Positions 37,196-47,400 of a stretch of DNA of 64,000 bases are shown one piece after another. The DNA is from an uncultured Bacteroidales bacterium (GTDB lineage Bacteria; Bacteroidota; Bacteroidia; Bacteroidales; F082). The number at the start of each line of letters is the position of its first letter. Positions within the stretch are counted from its first letter, which is position 1. A model generated the notes under the pieces. That model saw nothing but the letters and a program-made list of their open reading frames with translations, searched no databases and was not told the DNA's origin. A program made the translations under genes and the position numbers. The stretch spans positions 1-64,000 of the forward strand of contig CALAZZ010000227.1 of the NCBI GenBank assembly GCA_937926515.1, written 5' to 3'.

Positions 37196-38074
37196 ATGAA
37201 ATTAGACCCAAAACAAACCGAACATCAACGCTTTCATAGACTGCTGTTGGGGTCCATTGCTCCGCGTCCTATTGCTTTTGCCAGCACCATTGATAAAGCA
37301 GGGAATCCCAACCTGTCCCCTTTCAGCTTTTTCAATGCATTTGGCGTAAATCCCGCCACATTGATCTTTTCGCCTTCGCGCCGTGGACGCGACAACACAA
37401 CAAAACACACTTATGAAAACCTGAAAGAAGTACCTGAGGTGGTCATCAATGTGGTTTCCTACAACATGGTTCAGCAGATGAGCCTGGCAAGCACTGAGTA
37501 TCCTAAAGGGGTGAATGAATTTACCAAATCGGGCTTTACTGCCATACCTTCAGAAAAGATCAGGCCGGCCAGGGTTAAGGAATCTCCGGTTCAATTTGAA
37601 TGTAAGGTCAGGCAAATAGTTGAAACCGGTGATGGCCCCGGGGCCGGTAACCTTATCATTTGCGAGATACTGCTCGCTCATATTGACGATCGCATTTTAG
37701 ACACAGATCAACTCATCGACCCGGATAAGATTGACCTGGTAGGACGTATGGGTGGAAATTATTATGTCCGAACATCGGGAAAAGCCAAATTCATCGTTCC
37801 TAAACCATTGGCAAAGCTTGGGATCGGGATTGACAGCCTGCCGGAAAAGATCCGGTACAGCCCATTGCTCAGCGGAAATGAGCTTGGTTTACTTGGCAAT
37901 CTGGAAGCCATGCCTGCACCAGAAGAAATTGAGGCGTTTCGCAGCAAAAACAATCAATATGAAATACTTAAGGAAGAGCCTGAAAAGCTATTTCGCGAAG
38001 CTAAATTGGCCATTGAAAAAGGTGATGTGCTATTTGCCTTAAAATTGCTTCTTGCCTTTGTTCAAACTGACTGA
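37196..38074 (+). CDS. Flavin reductase-like (FMN-binding) family protein
   Basis: The protein has 292 residues from the ATG at 37196; a TTG at 37142 in frame is possible but adds residues not expected in the family. The flavin-binding split-barrel pattern is seen in GSIAPRPIAFASTID, NLSPFSFFNAFG and VINVVSYNMVQQMSLAS, followed by an extra C-terminal part. Its substrate is unknown. Position directly after fahA suggests a function tied to aromatic amino acid catabolism, for instance reduced-flavin supply (inference). Confidence 0.85.
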   Translation: MKLDPKQTEHQRFHRLLLGSIAPRPIAFASTIDKAGNPNLSPFSFFNAFGVNPATLIFSPSRRGRDNTTKHTYENLKEVPEVVINVVSYNMVQQMSLASTEYPKGVNEFTKSGFTAIPSEKIRPARVKESPVQFECKVRQIVETGDGPGAGNLIICEILLAHIDDRILDTDQLIDPDKIDLVGRMGGNYYVRTSGKAKFIVPKPLAKLGIGIDSLPEKIRYSPLLSGNELGLLGNLEAMPAPEEIEAFRSKNNQYEILKEEPEKLFREAKLAIEKGDVLFALKLLLAFVQTD

Positions 38075-38216
38075 CAGCTAAAAGAATTTGGAATCATTCT
38101 AAATTTCATTCATAATCCAGTTTCTGATTCTCCAATTTATTTATCCAACACATTGGATTTCATTATTTTATATCAGCCCATCCTTTAGATTGCTTCCCTT
38201 GGCTACTCATGGTAAT

Positions 38217-38247
38217 TTTTTACGCATATTAATTAAGTGTAATTTTG
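38217..38247 (+). promoter_or_regulatory. Putative promoter of the secreted-protease island
   Basis: TAATTTTG (38240-38247) fits the -7 consensus exactly. TTTT at 38217-38220 stands at the -33 position with a 19-base spacer, one base off TTTG. It lies about 64 bases before the first protease gene. Confidence 0.45.
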
Positions 38248-38310
38248 TTTTGATCGCTAAAATGGATGAACACAATATTATTTTCTATCATTATTTTTAA
38301 AATTTTCAAA

Positions 38311-41300
38311 ATGAAAAAAAGTTACCCTATGCCCCTTGCCGGCATAAGCAAGATTTCGAATGTTCTGATCCTGCTGATGTTTCTATTTTCAACAGCAAAC
38401 CTTTTCGCCCAGGATTATGCCATCAATTTCAACAGGGCAGCCACCACAGTTGACCTTGAAAAGGACAATGCTGATGAACTCAAACTTACATTCACATACA
38501 ATGGCATTCAAACTTTTGGTGTTGAAGCCGAAAGAGGTTTGTATAACGAGATCATTATACCTGGAACCTACGCTGTTGGATCTGTTGGTACACCAAAACT
38601 TCCTGCCTCAAAGCACCTGATTGAAATTCCCTTTGGTGCCGAAGTCAATGTCAGGGTGACGAATTTCACCGTTACCGAGTATACACTCTCTGAGTATGGT
38701 ATAGATCACCTGATTATGCCGGTTCAACCCTCATTACGTAAAGATATGGACATGAGTGATGTAAAATTCGAGTTTGATGAATCCCTTTACACCAAAGATG
38801 GCTTTGTTACACACGAATTAGCCACGGTAGAGATCCTTGGTGTGATGCGAAGCTATCGTATAGCCCGACTTACGGTAGCTCCAATTGCCTACAATCCTGT
38901 TACTGGAATTATTAAGGTATACAATGACATCGAAGTAGAAATAAGTTATGAAAATGCAGACCTGGCACTCACCAATCACATTAAATCGTCAACATATTCA
39001 CCTTATTTTGATGCTATTACAAGTAATTTGCTAAATAGTCCTTTCAGAGACGATTATCCCGATCATCCTGACCTGACCACTTATCCTGTTCATTACCTGA
39101 TCGTCTCGGACCGCATGTTTGAAAGTACATTGGAACCATTTATTGAGTGGAAAACACAGAAAGGATTTTATCTTACTGTGGCCTATACAGATGAAATAGG
39201 AACAAGCTACGGCCAGATTCAAGCATACATTCATGCCCAGTATAACAATGCCACTCCTGAAAACCCGGCTCCAAGTTTCGTTTTGCTCGTTGGTGATACA
39301 CCCCAAATACCTGCAACCGTTGGTTCCTCATCCGGAAAAATGACTGACCTGTATTATGCCAGTGTTGACGGTGACTATTTTCCCGAAATGTATTATGGTA
39401 GGTTTTCAGCTACAAGTCCGGCACAACTACTACCTCAGATCGAAAAGACCCTTTATTATGAAAGATACGAATTTGATGACCCCGGTTTTCTCGACAAAAG
39501 TACCCTGATCGCCGGTGCTGATGGCACCTGGAACCCAAGGGTTGGTCAGCCTACCATCCATTATGCCACACAGAACTATTGGAATGAAGAACATGGATAC
39601 ACCGATGTGTTTGCCTATCTGACAAGTCCTTATACCGGATGCTATGATCCTGAGCGTATTGCAGTAAGCTATATTAACTACACCGCACACTGCAGCCAGG
39701 GTCTATGGGGCGATCCTTCACTCACTATAGCCCAAGTCAACGCATTTGTAAATGAAGGCCAGTACCCGCTAGCTATTGGTAACTGCTGCCTGTCAGCTGA
39801 TTTTGGTTATCCTGAATGTATAGGTGAAGCTTTCGTAAGAGCACCAAATAAAGGAGCTGTTGCTTATATCGGATCATCACCGAACTCCTATTGGTTCGAG
39901 GATTTCTATTGGGCTGTAGGTGCATTCCCTATTCAGGGCAATAATGATGGCTATGTACCTACCTTTGAAGAAACCTCCCTGGGAGCCTATGATGGTCCCT
40001 TTGTAAGCGATTACATTTCAGCCAGCGGTATTGTCTTTGTCGGGAACCTGGCTGTAACCGAGGTTGATATACAAGGTTACCCGAGCCATTCAAGCCCGCT
40101 CTATTATTGGCAGGCATATAATGTATTGGGCGATCCTTCAATTGTCACCTACAACACACAGGGCGCTACCAATGATATTACACATATGCCCATTTTACCA
40201 ATCGGACTTGACTATTACGAGGTAGAAGCTCTTCCAGGATCCTATGTTGCCATTTCCAAGGATGGTATATTACACGGTGCTGCCCTGGTTGATGAAAGTG
40301 GTCAGATCGAAGTACCCATTGAACCGGTTCTGTCATCCGGCATGGTAGACATTGTAGTAACCAGGCCACAGACAATACCCTATATGCACCAGGTGCCTGC
40401 TGCAGCACTCGAAGGGCCTTATGTTGTCCTGGACAGTTATGAAATAAACGATGTCAATGGAAACAACAACGGCCTGGCTGACTATGCCGAAGATATTAGC
40501 CTCCACATCACCCTTAAAAACGTTGGTGCTGATCCTTCAGATGATGCCATCGCTACGGTTACCGGCACAGACCCATACATTACACTTACCGGAACTAATT
40601 CGCAAAATTTTGGCCCAATCAACAATGGCGAGACCGCCACTCTGGAAGATGCTTTTAGTTTCAGTATTGATGCTTACGTGCCGGACCAACACCAAGCTAG
40701 TTTCATCATGGAAATCACTGATGGATCAGACAGCTGGAGTTCAAACCTAAGAATTACAATTCAGGCTCCTGTATTACAAATACTTACTGAAGTAATCATA
40801 GATGATTCTGAATCAGGGAACGGAGATGGTATTCTTGATCCTGGCGAAACTGCAGAGGCCATTTTAACACTAAAAAATGCCGGAAACAGTGCCATTGAAG
40901 ATGTATTAGCCTCTCTTACTACAAATGATAATATGCTGACCATCAATACAGATGAAGTAATGGTAAACTGGCTGGATGGTGGTATAACTACAGAGCTATC
41001 TTTTAACGTCACTGCTGATGAAGAAAGTCCTATTGGGTATCCGGTTTACCTCGATGCTGAGGCCATAGGTGGCCCTGATGACCTCTATTCTGCGAGTCAG
41101 AATGTGATGATCGTTATAGGTTTAATTCCGGAATACAATATGACAAACGGAACCATAACCACTTGTGTTGGGCTTTTCTATGATTCCGGAGGCCCAAACA
41201 GCGACTATGGCAACAATGAGAATTACACCATGACGTTCTTGCCTTCGATGGAAGAATCGATGATGGTTGCCAACTTTTTATCTTTCAGTACCGAATCAGG

Positions 41301-42882
41301 GTATGATAAACTTTATATCTACAATGGTGAATCAACGATGGCACCGCAATTCCCCGGAAGTCCCTTCGACGGAACCAACAGCCCGGGTGAGATTATGGCA
41401 TCCAATCCGGCAGGAGCATTGACTTTCAGGTTTACCTCTGACGGATCAGTAACACGTCCGGGATGGGAGGCAGAAATCAGCTGCCATATCATAGACTCAC
41501 CACCGGAATGTGCCTCTAACCCATCACCCTCTGATGGTGCAGAGAATGTACTCCTTGCTACAGCACTTAGCTGGACCTGCATCAATGCATCAGAATATGA
41601 TGTCTATTTTGGCTTTTCAGATAACCCTCCCTTATATAATACAACCAGTGATAATTTCCTATTGATGGATCTGGAGCCAAACACAACCTATTATTGGAAA
41701 ATAATTCCATCAAACAGCTTCGGTTCGCCTTCGAATTGTCCGGTTTGGACCTTTGTAACAGGTGGTCCGGAATACATAATGACAGAAGGCACTTTCGTTG
41801 TCAACAATGGTATGTTTTACGATTCAGGTGGTCCCAATGGTGACTACGGCAACAATGAAAATATCACCATGACATTTTTACCTGTCGTGGATAACCATAG
41901 TCTTAAATTTAATTTTCAGTCGTTTAATACAGAGTCCGGATATGATTTTCTTTACATCTACGATGGGCCTGATATCAATGCTCCGCAGTTTGCCGGAAGT
42001 CCTTTCCATGGCACCAGCAGCCCGGGAACAATAGTTTCGTCACATGCCAGTGGAGCCATCACATTCAGGTTTACGTCAGATGTGTCAGTTACAAGGGCCG
42101 GATGGACAGCTTCATTCCAGATTGATGGCCCGCTCTCTGTCTTTCCCGAAGCATTTCCCTCTGCAATTTGCGGTGATGGTGCTGCTCAATTAAAAGCCAA
42201 CGCTATCGGAGGAACAGGTAATTACAATTATACCTGGGAACCTTCGGCCAGTTTGAATGATCCTTATTGCCTCAATCCAATTGCAAGTCCGGAAGTTACG
42301 ACATTGTATACAGTTACTGTTGACGATGGCGACAACATCATTAATGGTGAAGTGTTGTTGGAAGTACATGAGGTGGCTGAAATATATTTAGGCAACGATA
42401 CCATCCTGTGTGCCCCATTCTACCTCGAATTGGATGCCACCATTCATAATGGTGTAAGTTATTACTGGGAACCTAGCGGCGAAACCACCCCTGTTATAAC
42501 AGTTGATTCGACCGGAGTTGGTTATGGCACCAAAACTTATCATGTGACCGTTATTGATGAAAATGGATGTATGGTCGAAGCAAGTATAAACGTAACATTC
42601 GATCCCTGCACCTTTATCGAAAGTAAATCCAGGGAGGTGAAAGTTGCAGTTCATCCGAATCCGGCTAATTCTGTATTAAACCTGAATATACAAGGGAACA
42701 GTGATTTTGTTGAATATTTTCTCCTGAATTATCAGGGACAGGTTCTTGATGCAGTTACGCTTGGGCGTCTCAATGGGTCCCTAAATAGAACGATCAATGT
42801 TTCGACCTATCCCAAAGGAATCTATTATATTCGCATCAATACAGATAAAGATGTGATGGTAAGTAAGATCGTAATTAATTAA
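38311..42882 (+). CDS. Secreted C25 (gingipain-like) peptidase with two CUB-like domains and T9SS sorting domain
   Basis: The protein has 1523 residues from the ATG at 38311, chosen because MKKSYPMPLAG starts the signal peptide (cleavage near LFA-QD). After a propeptide (about 30-235) comes the C25 domain (about 240-640). Its strong similarity to the Arg-gingipain core is visible in INYTAHC (His460), LAIGNCC (Cys492/493) and YIGSSPNSYW. Two Ig-like domains start at 702, each with a D-x-N-G-rich loop and an LDPGETA-type motif. Two CUB-like domains follow, with CVGLFYDSGGPNSDYGNNE and FYDSGGPNGDYGNNE, separated by an Fn3-like domain, then PKD-like domains and a type A sorting domain (HPNPANSVLNL to the end). 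The usual Gly-His-Gly around the catalytic His is Ala-His-Cys here. First of four proteases. Confidence 0.93.
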   Translation: MKKSYPMPLAGISKISNVLILLMFLFSTANLFAQDYAINFNRAATTVDLEKDNADELKLTFTYNGIQTFGVEAERGLYNEIIIPGTYAVGSVGTPKLPASKHLIEIPFGAEVNVRVTNFTVTEYTLSEYGIDHLIMPVQPSLRKDMDMSDVKFEFDESLYTKDGFVTHELATVEILGVMRSYRIARLTVAPIAYNPVTGIIKVYNDIEVEISYENADLALTNHIKSSTYSPYFDAITSNLLNSPFRDDYPDHPDLTTYPVHYLIVSDRMFESTLEPFIEWKTQKGFYLTVAYTDEIGTSYGQIQAYIHAQYNNATPENPAPSFVLLVGDTPQIPATVGSSSGKMTDLYYASVDGDYFPEMYYGRFSATSPAQLLPQIEKTLYYERYEFDDPGFLDKSTLIAGADGTWNPRVGQPTIHYATQNYWNEEHGYTDVFAYLTSPYTGCYDPERIAVSYINYTAHCSQGLWGDPSLTIAQVNAFVNEGQYPLAIGNCCLSADFGYPECIGEAFVRAPNKGAVAYIGSSPNSYWFEDFYWAVGAFPIQGNNDGYVPTFEETSLGAYDGPFVSDYISASGIVFVGNLAVTEVDIQGYPSHSSPLYYWQAYNVLGDPSIVTYNTQGATNDITHMPILPIGLDYYEVEALPGSYVAISKDGILHGAALVDESGQIEVPIEPVLSSGMVDIVVTRPQTIPYMHQVPAAALEGPYVVLDSYEINDVNGNNNGLADYAEDISLHITLKNVGADPSDDAIATVTGTDPYITLTGTNSQNFGPINNGETATLEDAFSFSIDAYVPDQHQASFIMEITDGSDSWSSNLRITIQAPVLQILTEVIIDDSESGNGDGILDPGETAEAILTLKNAGNSAIEDVLASLTTNDNMLTINTDEVMVNWLDGGITTELSFNVTADEESPIGYPVYLDAEAIGGPDDLYSASQNVMIVIGLIPEYNMTNGTITTCVGLFYDSGGPNSDYGNNENYTMTFLPSMEESMMVANFLSFSTESGYDKLYIYNGESTMAPQFPGSPFDGTNSPGEIMASNPAGALTFRFTSDGSVTRPGWEAEISCHIIDSPPECASNPSPSDGAENVLLATALSWTCINASEYDVYFGFSDNPPLYNTTSDNFLLMDLEPNTTYYWKIIPSNSFGSPSNCPVWTFVTGGPEYIMTEGTFVVNNGMFYDSGGPNGDYGNNENITMTFLPVVDNHSLKFNFQSFNTESGYDFLYIYDGPDINAPQFAGSPFHGTSSPGTIVSSHASGAITFRFTSDVSVTRAGWTASFQIDGPLSVFPEAFPSAICGDGAAQLKANAIGGTGNYNYTWEPSASLNDPYCLNPIASPEVTTLYTVTVDDGDNIINGEVLLEVHEVAEIYLGNDTILCAPFYLELDATIHNGVSYYWEPSGETTPVITVDSTGVGYGTKTYHVTVIDENGCMVEASINVTFDPCTFIESKSREVKVAVHPNPANSVLNLNIQGNSDFVEYFLLNYQGQVLDAVTLGRLNGSLNRTINVSTYPKGIYYIRINTDKDVMVSKIVIN

Positions 42883-42891
42883 TCATAGTTT

Positions 42892-42934
42892 GGAACCCTG
42901 CCTGTATCATTGCAAAACAGGCAGGGTTCCTTTT
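42892..42934 (+). terminator. Rho-independent terminator between first and second C25 genes
   Basis: GGAACCCTGCCTGT (42892-42905) pairs perfectly with ACAGGCAGGGTTCC (42917-42930), a 14-bp stem, followed by TTTT. It lies only 17 bases before the next gene's ATG, leaving no room for a promoter between them. Confidence 0.85.
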
Positions 42935-42951
42935 CTAAAACCTATTAAAAA

Positions 42952-45900
42952 ATGAAAAAAAGTTTTACCCTATTCACCTTATTCGCAATCCTAGCTTTTA
43001 GCCTTTATGGTCAAGAATGGATACCGCTTGCTTCGGACACACCAACCCCATTGAGCCAACAACTCATACAGTCTGACGATCAAAGCGTTATCATTAAATT
43101 TGACATTGAAGGCTTTTTTATGAAGACAGTGGAAACACCAAAAGGTAAGGAATATATTATATCTATTCCGAAGGCAGTTTCCATGACCGAGGCAGAAGCT
43201 CCTGACCTGCCCAGGTATGGTGTATCAGCCATCATTCCTGACCTTGACCTGATGAAGGTCCGGGTGTTGGACTACAGTTATACAGACTTTGAGGGTATTG
43301 CGGTAGCACCTTCTAAAGGAGATTTTCCCAGGAGCATCGATCCCGAATCTATCCCATATGTTTATGGGGATGCTTATGACCGTGATGAGTTTTTTCCTGA
43401 CATTCGTGCTGAACTTCAGGAACCCTACATCTTGAGAGATTTCAGGGGACAGGTGGTTACCATTTATCCGATTTCATATAATCCCATAAGGCAAGTGTTG
43501 CGCGTATATCACGAAATGACCGTTGAAATATTCAGCGATGGCATCGGAGGCGAGAACCAATTCCAACGTCAAAGTGAAGTATTAAAGATGGATCGTGAGT
43601 TCAAACACATCTACAACCACCAATTTATCAATTACGGTGAGTTCAGCCGTTATCCAATTCTTGAAGAAGAAGGAAATATGCTGGTCATCAGCCATGGTCC
43701 TTTTATGGAGGCCATGGAGCCTTTTATAGAATGGAAAAAAACCATTGGCCGTCCTATTGAGATGGTTGATGTGAGTACAATAGGAACCTCCCCATCAGCG
43801 ATCAAATCATTTATTACAGACTATTACAACGATAATGGCTTAACACATCTGTTGCTTGTCGGTGACCACCAGCAGGTACCCAGCCAATCCATGTCAGGCG
43901 GGTTCTCTGATAATTTTTATGGTTACTTAGTTGGAAACGACTCATATAATGAATTGTTTGTAGGCCGGTTTTCAGCCGAAAGCGTGGCTCATGTGGAGAC
44001 ACAGGTACAAAAAGTCATTGAATACGAGCGCGACATGAATGAATCCGACACCTGGTTAAACATTGGAATGGGTATTGCCCGCAATGAGGGAACAGGATCG
44101 GGCCATTACGGAGAAAACGACTATGTACACATGGATTTTATCCGCGACAGCTTACTGAATTATACCTATGTCAATGTGTATAGAGAATATGATGGCAATG
44201 TGCCCGGCGTACCCAACACAAACTCAACACAGATGATGCAGCGCTTCAATGATGGTGTGAGCATCACCAATTTCTGTAACCACGGCCACCAGAATGGATG
44301 GAGTGTTGGTAATTTCAGTTCCACTCACGTCAACCAGCTCACCAATGTGGGCAAGCTGCCTTTCATCTGGTCGGTAGCCTGCGACAACGGACGTTTTACC
44401 AATGGAACCTGCTTTGCTGAAGTTTGGATGCGCGCCACACACAATGGTGAACCTAGTGGTGCCATCGCAACCATGATGTCATGGATATCACAACCATGGC
44501 AACCACCAATGACCGGACAGGATGAAATGGTGACCATACTCGTGGAAGGTTATGCCAATAATATCAAACGCACGTTTGGTGGAAACTCAATAAATGGCAG
44601 TATGCGCATGATTGACCAACATGGAACCTCCGGACGCAGCACTCATGATACCTGGATCTTGTTTGGCGATCCATCCCTCACCGTCAGGACTGATGTGCCT
44701 TCAGCAATTGCCGTTGACCACATGCCCGCAGTGTTCCTTGGATTCACCGAATTTACCGTTAATGCCGATGCAGAGGATGCTATTGTAGCCCTTACCATGG
44801 ATGGTGAGATCATTGGAACAGCTTATGTTGAAAATGGTGTGGCTGTTGTGGAATTTGATGCACTGGAAGAACCAGGAGAAATGACGGTTGCAGTTTTTGC
44901 TTATAACAGAATTACATATATTGAGACCATCGAAGTAATTCCTGCTGCCGGCCCCTTTCTGGCACTCAATTCTTTTGAAATTGATGATAGCGAAGGAGGA
45001 AACAATAATGGGATTATAGATTATGGAGAAACCATTGTACTGGGTGTGGCCCTGAAAAATTTGGGGATAGAGAACGCTACTGGCGTTATAGCATCGATAT
45101 CAACTGAATCAGATTATATAAATATCATTGAGGGCGATCAGGAATACGGTATCATAGAGCCCGATGAAATTCTTATGATTGAAGATGCTTTCCTTTTTGA
45201 AGTTGTTGATGGCATTCCTCATGACACTCCTATTTTATTCGATCTGAATATCGTTGGCAATGAAGACACCTGGACAGGAACGATTAATCTAACAGCTTCT
45301 GCCCCAACTCTTGTTGTTGGAAGCTATATAGTTGATGATGCTACCGGCAATGACAATGGACGCCTCGATGCCGGAGAAACAGCCGATATCATTATCACTA
45401 CGGAAAACCTTGGCGGAAGTGAGTCTGTTGATGCCTTAGGAAGTATATTACTTAGCGATCCATGGATAACAGTGAACAGCAGTGAGTTTGAATTTGGAAG
45501 CATAGAAGCAGGTGAAACGGTTTATGCTGTTTTCAATGTAACTGCTGACATTAACACGCCTATAGGACACTTTGTTGAATTTATGTATACCGTTGAGGCA
45601 GGTGAATATATGGCCGAAAAAGAATTTGCAATAAAAGTAGGTTTGATACTGGAAGATTTTGAATCAGGCGACTTTAGCCAGTTTGACTGGACCTTCTCCG
45701 GCAACCAGCCCTGGATCATCACCAACATTTTACCAATTGAGGGAAATTACTGTGCACGCTCTGGTATGATCAGCCATAACCAACAGACCAGAATGATACT
45801 GGAATACAATGTTGGCACCGCAGATACCATATCATTCTATCGCCGCGTATCTTCAGAATCAGGCTATGATTTCCTAAAATTTTACATTAATGGTGTACCT

Positions 45901-47382
45901 GTGGGCCAATGGTCAGGAAACGTGTCATGGGGCAAGGTTTCATTCCCCGTGTCAGCTGGGCCGAAAACATTTATGTGGGAGTATATGAAAGACAATGTGG
46001 TTTCGTCAGGTGAAGACGCAGCATGGGTGGATTTTATTTCATTCCCTCCGCCTGTCGCCACCACAGGAAGCGCCGGTAATGATGCCGAGATTTGCGAAAC
46101 CGAAACACATCAATTAAATGGAATGGCCACCTACTACAACACTGTTGAGTGGACCACCAGCGGAACCGGAACATTCAGTGATCCTCATATACTTGACCCG
46201 GTTTACACACCCGGTGATGCATGTATTGATGCCGGTGAGGTTGTTTTGACCCTTACAATTGACGGCATGACTGCGGTGATAACAGACGAAGTCAATTTGA
46301 CTATTCATAAAAACCCTGAGATCTATGCCGGTGACAACACTTCGATCTGCCTGGGTGATATTTATGAGATTAAGGATGCACTGGCCGATAATTACGACCT
46401 CGTGGTGTGGGAAACATCAGGAACAGGAACATTTGATAACCTGCACACCTTGCATCCAAACTATGTGCCGAGTAATGAGGATTATGAATCAGGGATGGTA
46501 ATATTATCGGTTACCGCACATGGTTTCGAATCATGTGATGAAGCTCATGGCAGCTTCGAACTGCACTTTAATGATCTACCTACCGCTGAAATCACAGGAA
46601 CACAGGAAATCTGCCTGGGTGAATCAGCCGAGTTAACCCTGACACTTACCGGGGAAGCACCCTGGTTTGTGACTATCGAAGGCATTGAAGGAACCGTGGA
46701 AGTACCAGCTTCACCTCACACCATGCAGGTAGGACCCGAGCTTACAACAACCTACAACCTACTGTCAGTTATGGATGGCAATGCATGTGAAAATGAAGCC
46801 TCCGGAGAAGTTATCATCACCTTAAACTACGCACCCGATGCGCCAGTCACCCCGATGGGCAGCGATACCGTGGATCATTTCCTGGTTGAAAGTTCAGTAT
46901 ATCAGATTGAAGAAGTTGACAATGCAGATGCGTATGAGTGGAATATTATGCCTGAACATGCAGGTACTATTGCAGCAGATGGCACAACAGCCACCATTAT
47001 TTGGAATACAGAATTTGTCGGACAAGCTGAATTATCTGCGATTGCAGTTAATGATTGTGGCCTTAGTGAAGCTTCTCCAGCCATCACGATAGAATTGTAC
47101 AGCACTGTTGGCCTGTCTGAAAACCAAGCCATACAGGCCAGCATTTACCCGAATCCATCTGAGGGAATTTTTAATATCAGCCTTTTTGGTAAAACTCATG
47201 CTGAAGCCAAATTAAGTGTAAGAACCATGATGGGTGAACTGGTGTATACTGAAATGATTCAGGTTGATTCAAGGGCTATAAGTAAAACCCTTAACCTGAG
47301 TTATCTAAGCAATGGAAGTTATATACTTTCAATTGAAAATACTGATGGTAAGACTATTAAGAGGATCATAATACAGAAGTAA
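42952..47382 (+). CDS. Secreted C25 peptidase with T9SS sorting domain (second of three)
   Basis: The protein has 1476 residues. The signal peptide is MKKSFTLFTLFAILAFSLYG. Propeptide about 25-240, then a C25 domain with HLLLVGDHQQVP, the catalytic His in FCNHGHQNGW (His444 or 446) and Cys477 in SVACDNGRF. From residue 667 it has two Ig-like domains (LDAGETAD motif), a jelly-roll-like domain (EDFESGDFSQFDW, SSESGYDFLKFYING, GEDAAWVD), two PKD-like repeats (TSGTGTFSDPHILDP and TSGTGTFDN) and a type A sorting domain from IYPNPSEGIF. The peptide bond preference cannot be told. The C-terminal half is much closer to its two downstream neighbours than the catalytic part is. Confidence 0.92.
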   Translation: MKKSFTLFTLFAILAFSLYGQEWIPLASDTPTPLSQQLIQSDDQSVIIKFDIEGFFMKTVETPKGKEYIISIPKAVSMTEAEAPDLPRYGVSAIIPDLDLMKVRVLDYSYTDFEGIAVAPSKGDFPRSIDPESIPYVYGDAYDRDEFFPDIRAELQEPYILRDFRGQVVTIYPISYNPIRQVLRVYHEMTVEIFSDGIGGENQFQRQSEVLKMDREFKHIYNHQFINYGEFSRYPILEEEGNMLVISHGPFMEAMEPFIEWKKTIGRPIEMVDVSTIGTSPSAIKSFITDYYNDNGLTHLLLVGDHQQVPSQSMSGGFSDNFYGYLVGNDSYNELFVGRFSAESVAHVETQVQKVIEYERDMNESDTWLNIGMGIARNEGTGSGHYGENDYVHMDFIRDSLLNYTYVNVYREYDGNVPGVPNTNSTQMMQRFNDGVSITNFCNHGHQNGWSVGNFSSTHVNQLTNVGKLPFIWSVACDNGRFTNGTCFAEVWMRATHNGEPSGAIATMMSWISQPWQPPMTGQDEMVTILVEGYANNIKRTFGGNSINGSMRMIDQHGTSGRSTHDTWILFGDPSLTVRTDVPSAIAVDHMPAVFLGFTEFTVNADAEDAIVALTMDGEIIGTAYVENGVAVVEFDALEEPGEMTVAVFAYNRITYIETIEVIPAAGPFLALNSFEIDDSEGGNNNGIIDYGETIVLGVALKNLGIENATGVIASISTESDYINIIEGDQEYGIIEPDEILMIEDAFLFEVVDGIPHDTPILFDLNIVGNEDTWTGTINLTASAPTLVVGSYIVDDATGNDNGRLDAGETADIIITTENLGGSESVDALGSILLSDPWITVNSSEFEFGSIEAGETVYAVFNVTADINTPIGHFVEFMYTVEAGEYMAEKEFAIKVGLILEDFESGDFSQFDWTFSGNQPWIITNILPIEGNYCARSGMISHNQQTRMILEYNVGTADTISFYRRVSSESGYDFLKFYINGVPVGQWSGNVSWGKVSFPVSAGPKTFMWEYMKDNVVSSGEDAAWVDFISFPPPVATTGSAGNDAEICETETHQLNGMATYYNTVEWTTSGTGTFSDPHILDPVYTPGDACIDAGEVVLTLTIDGMTAVITDEVNLTIHKNPEIYAGDNTSICLGDIYEIKDALADNYDLVVWETSGTGTFDNLHTLHPNYVPSNEDYESGMVILSVTAHGFESCDEAHGSFELHFNDLPTAEITGTQEICLGESAELTLTLTGEAPWFVTIEGIEGTVEVPASPHTMQVGPELTTTYNLLSVMDGNACENEASGEVIITLNYAPDAPVTPMGSDTVDHFLVESSVYQIEEVDNADAYEWNIMPEHAGTIAADGTTATIIWNTEFVGQAELSAIAVNDCGLSEASPAITIELYSTVGLSENQAIQASIYPNPSEGIFNISLFGKTHAEAKLSVRTMMGELVYTEMIQVDSRAISKTLNLSYLSNGSYILSIENTDGKTIKRIIIQK

Positions 47383-47400
47383 TTATCTTTAAAACATTTT

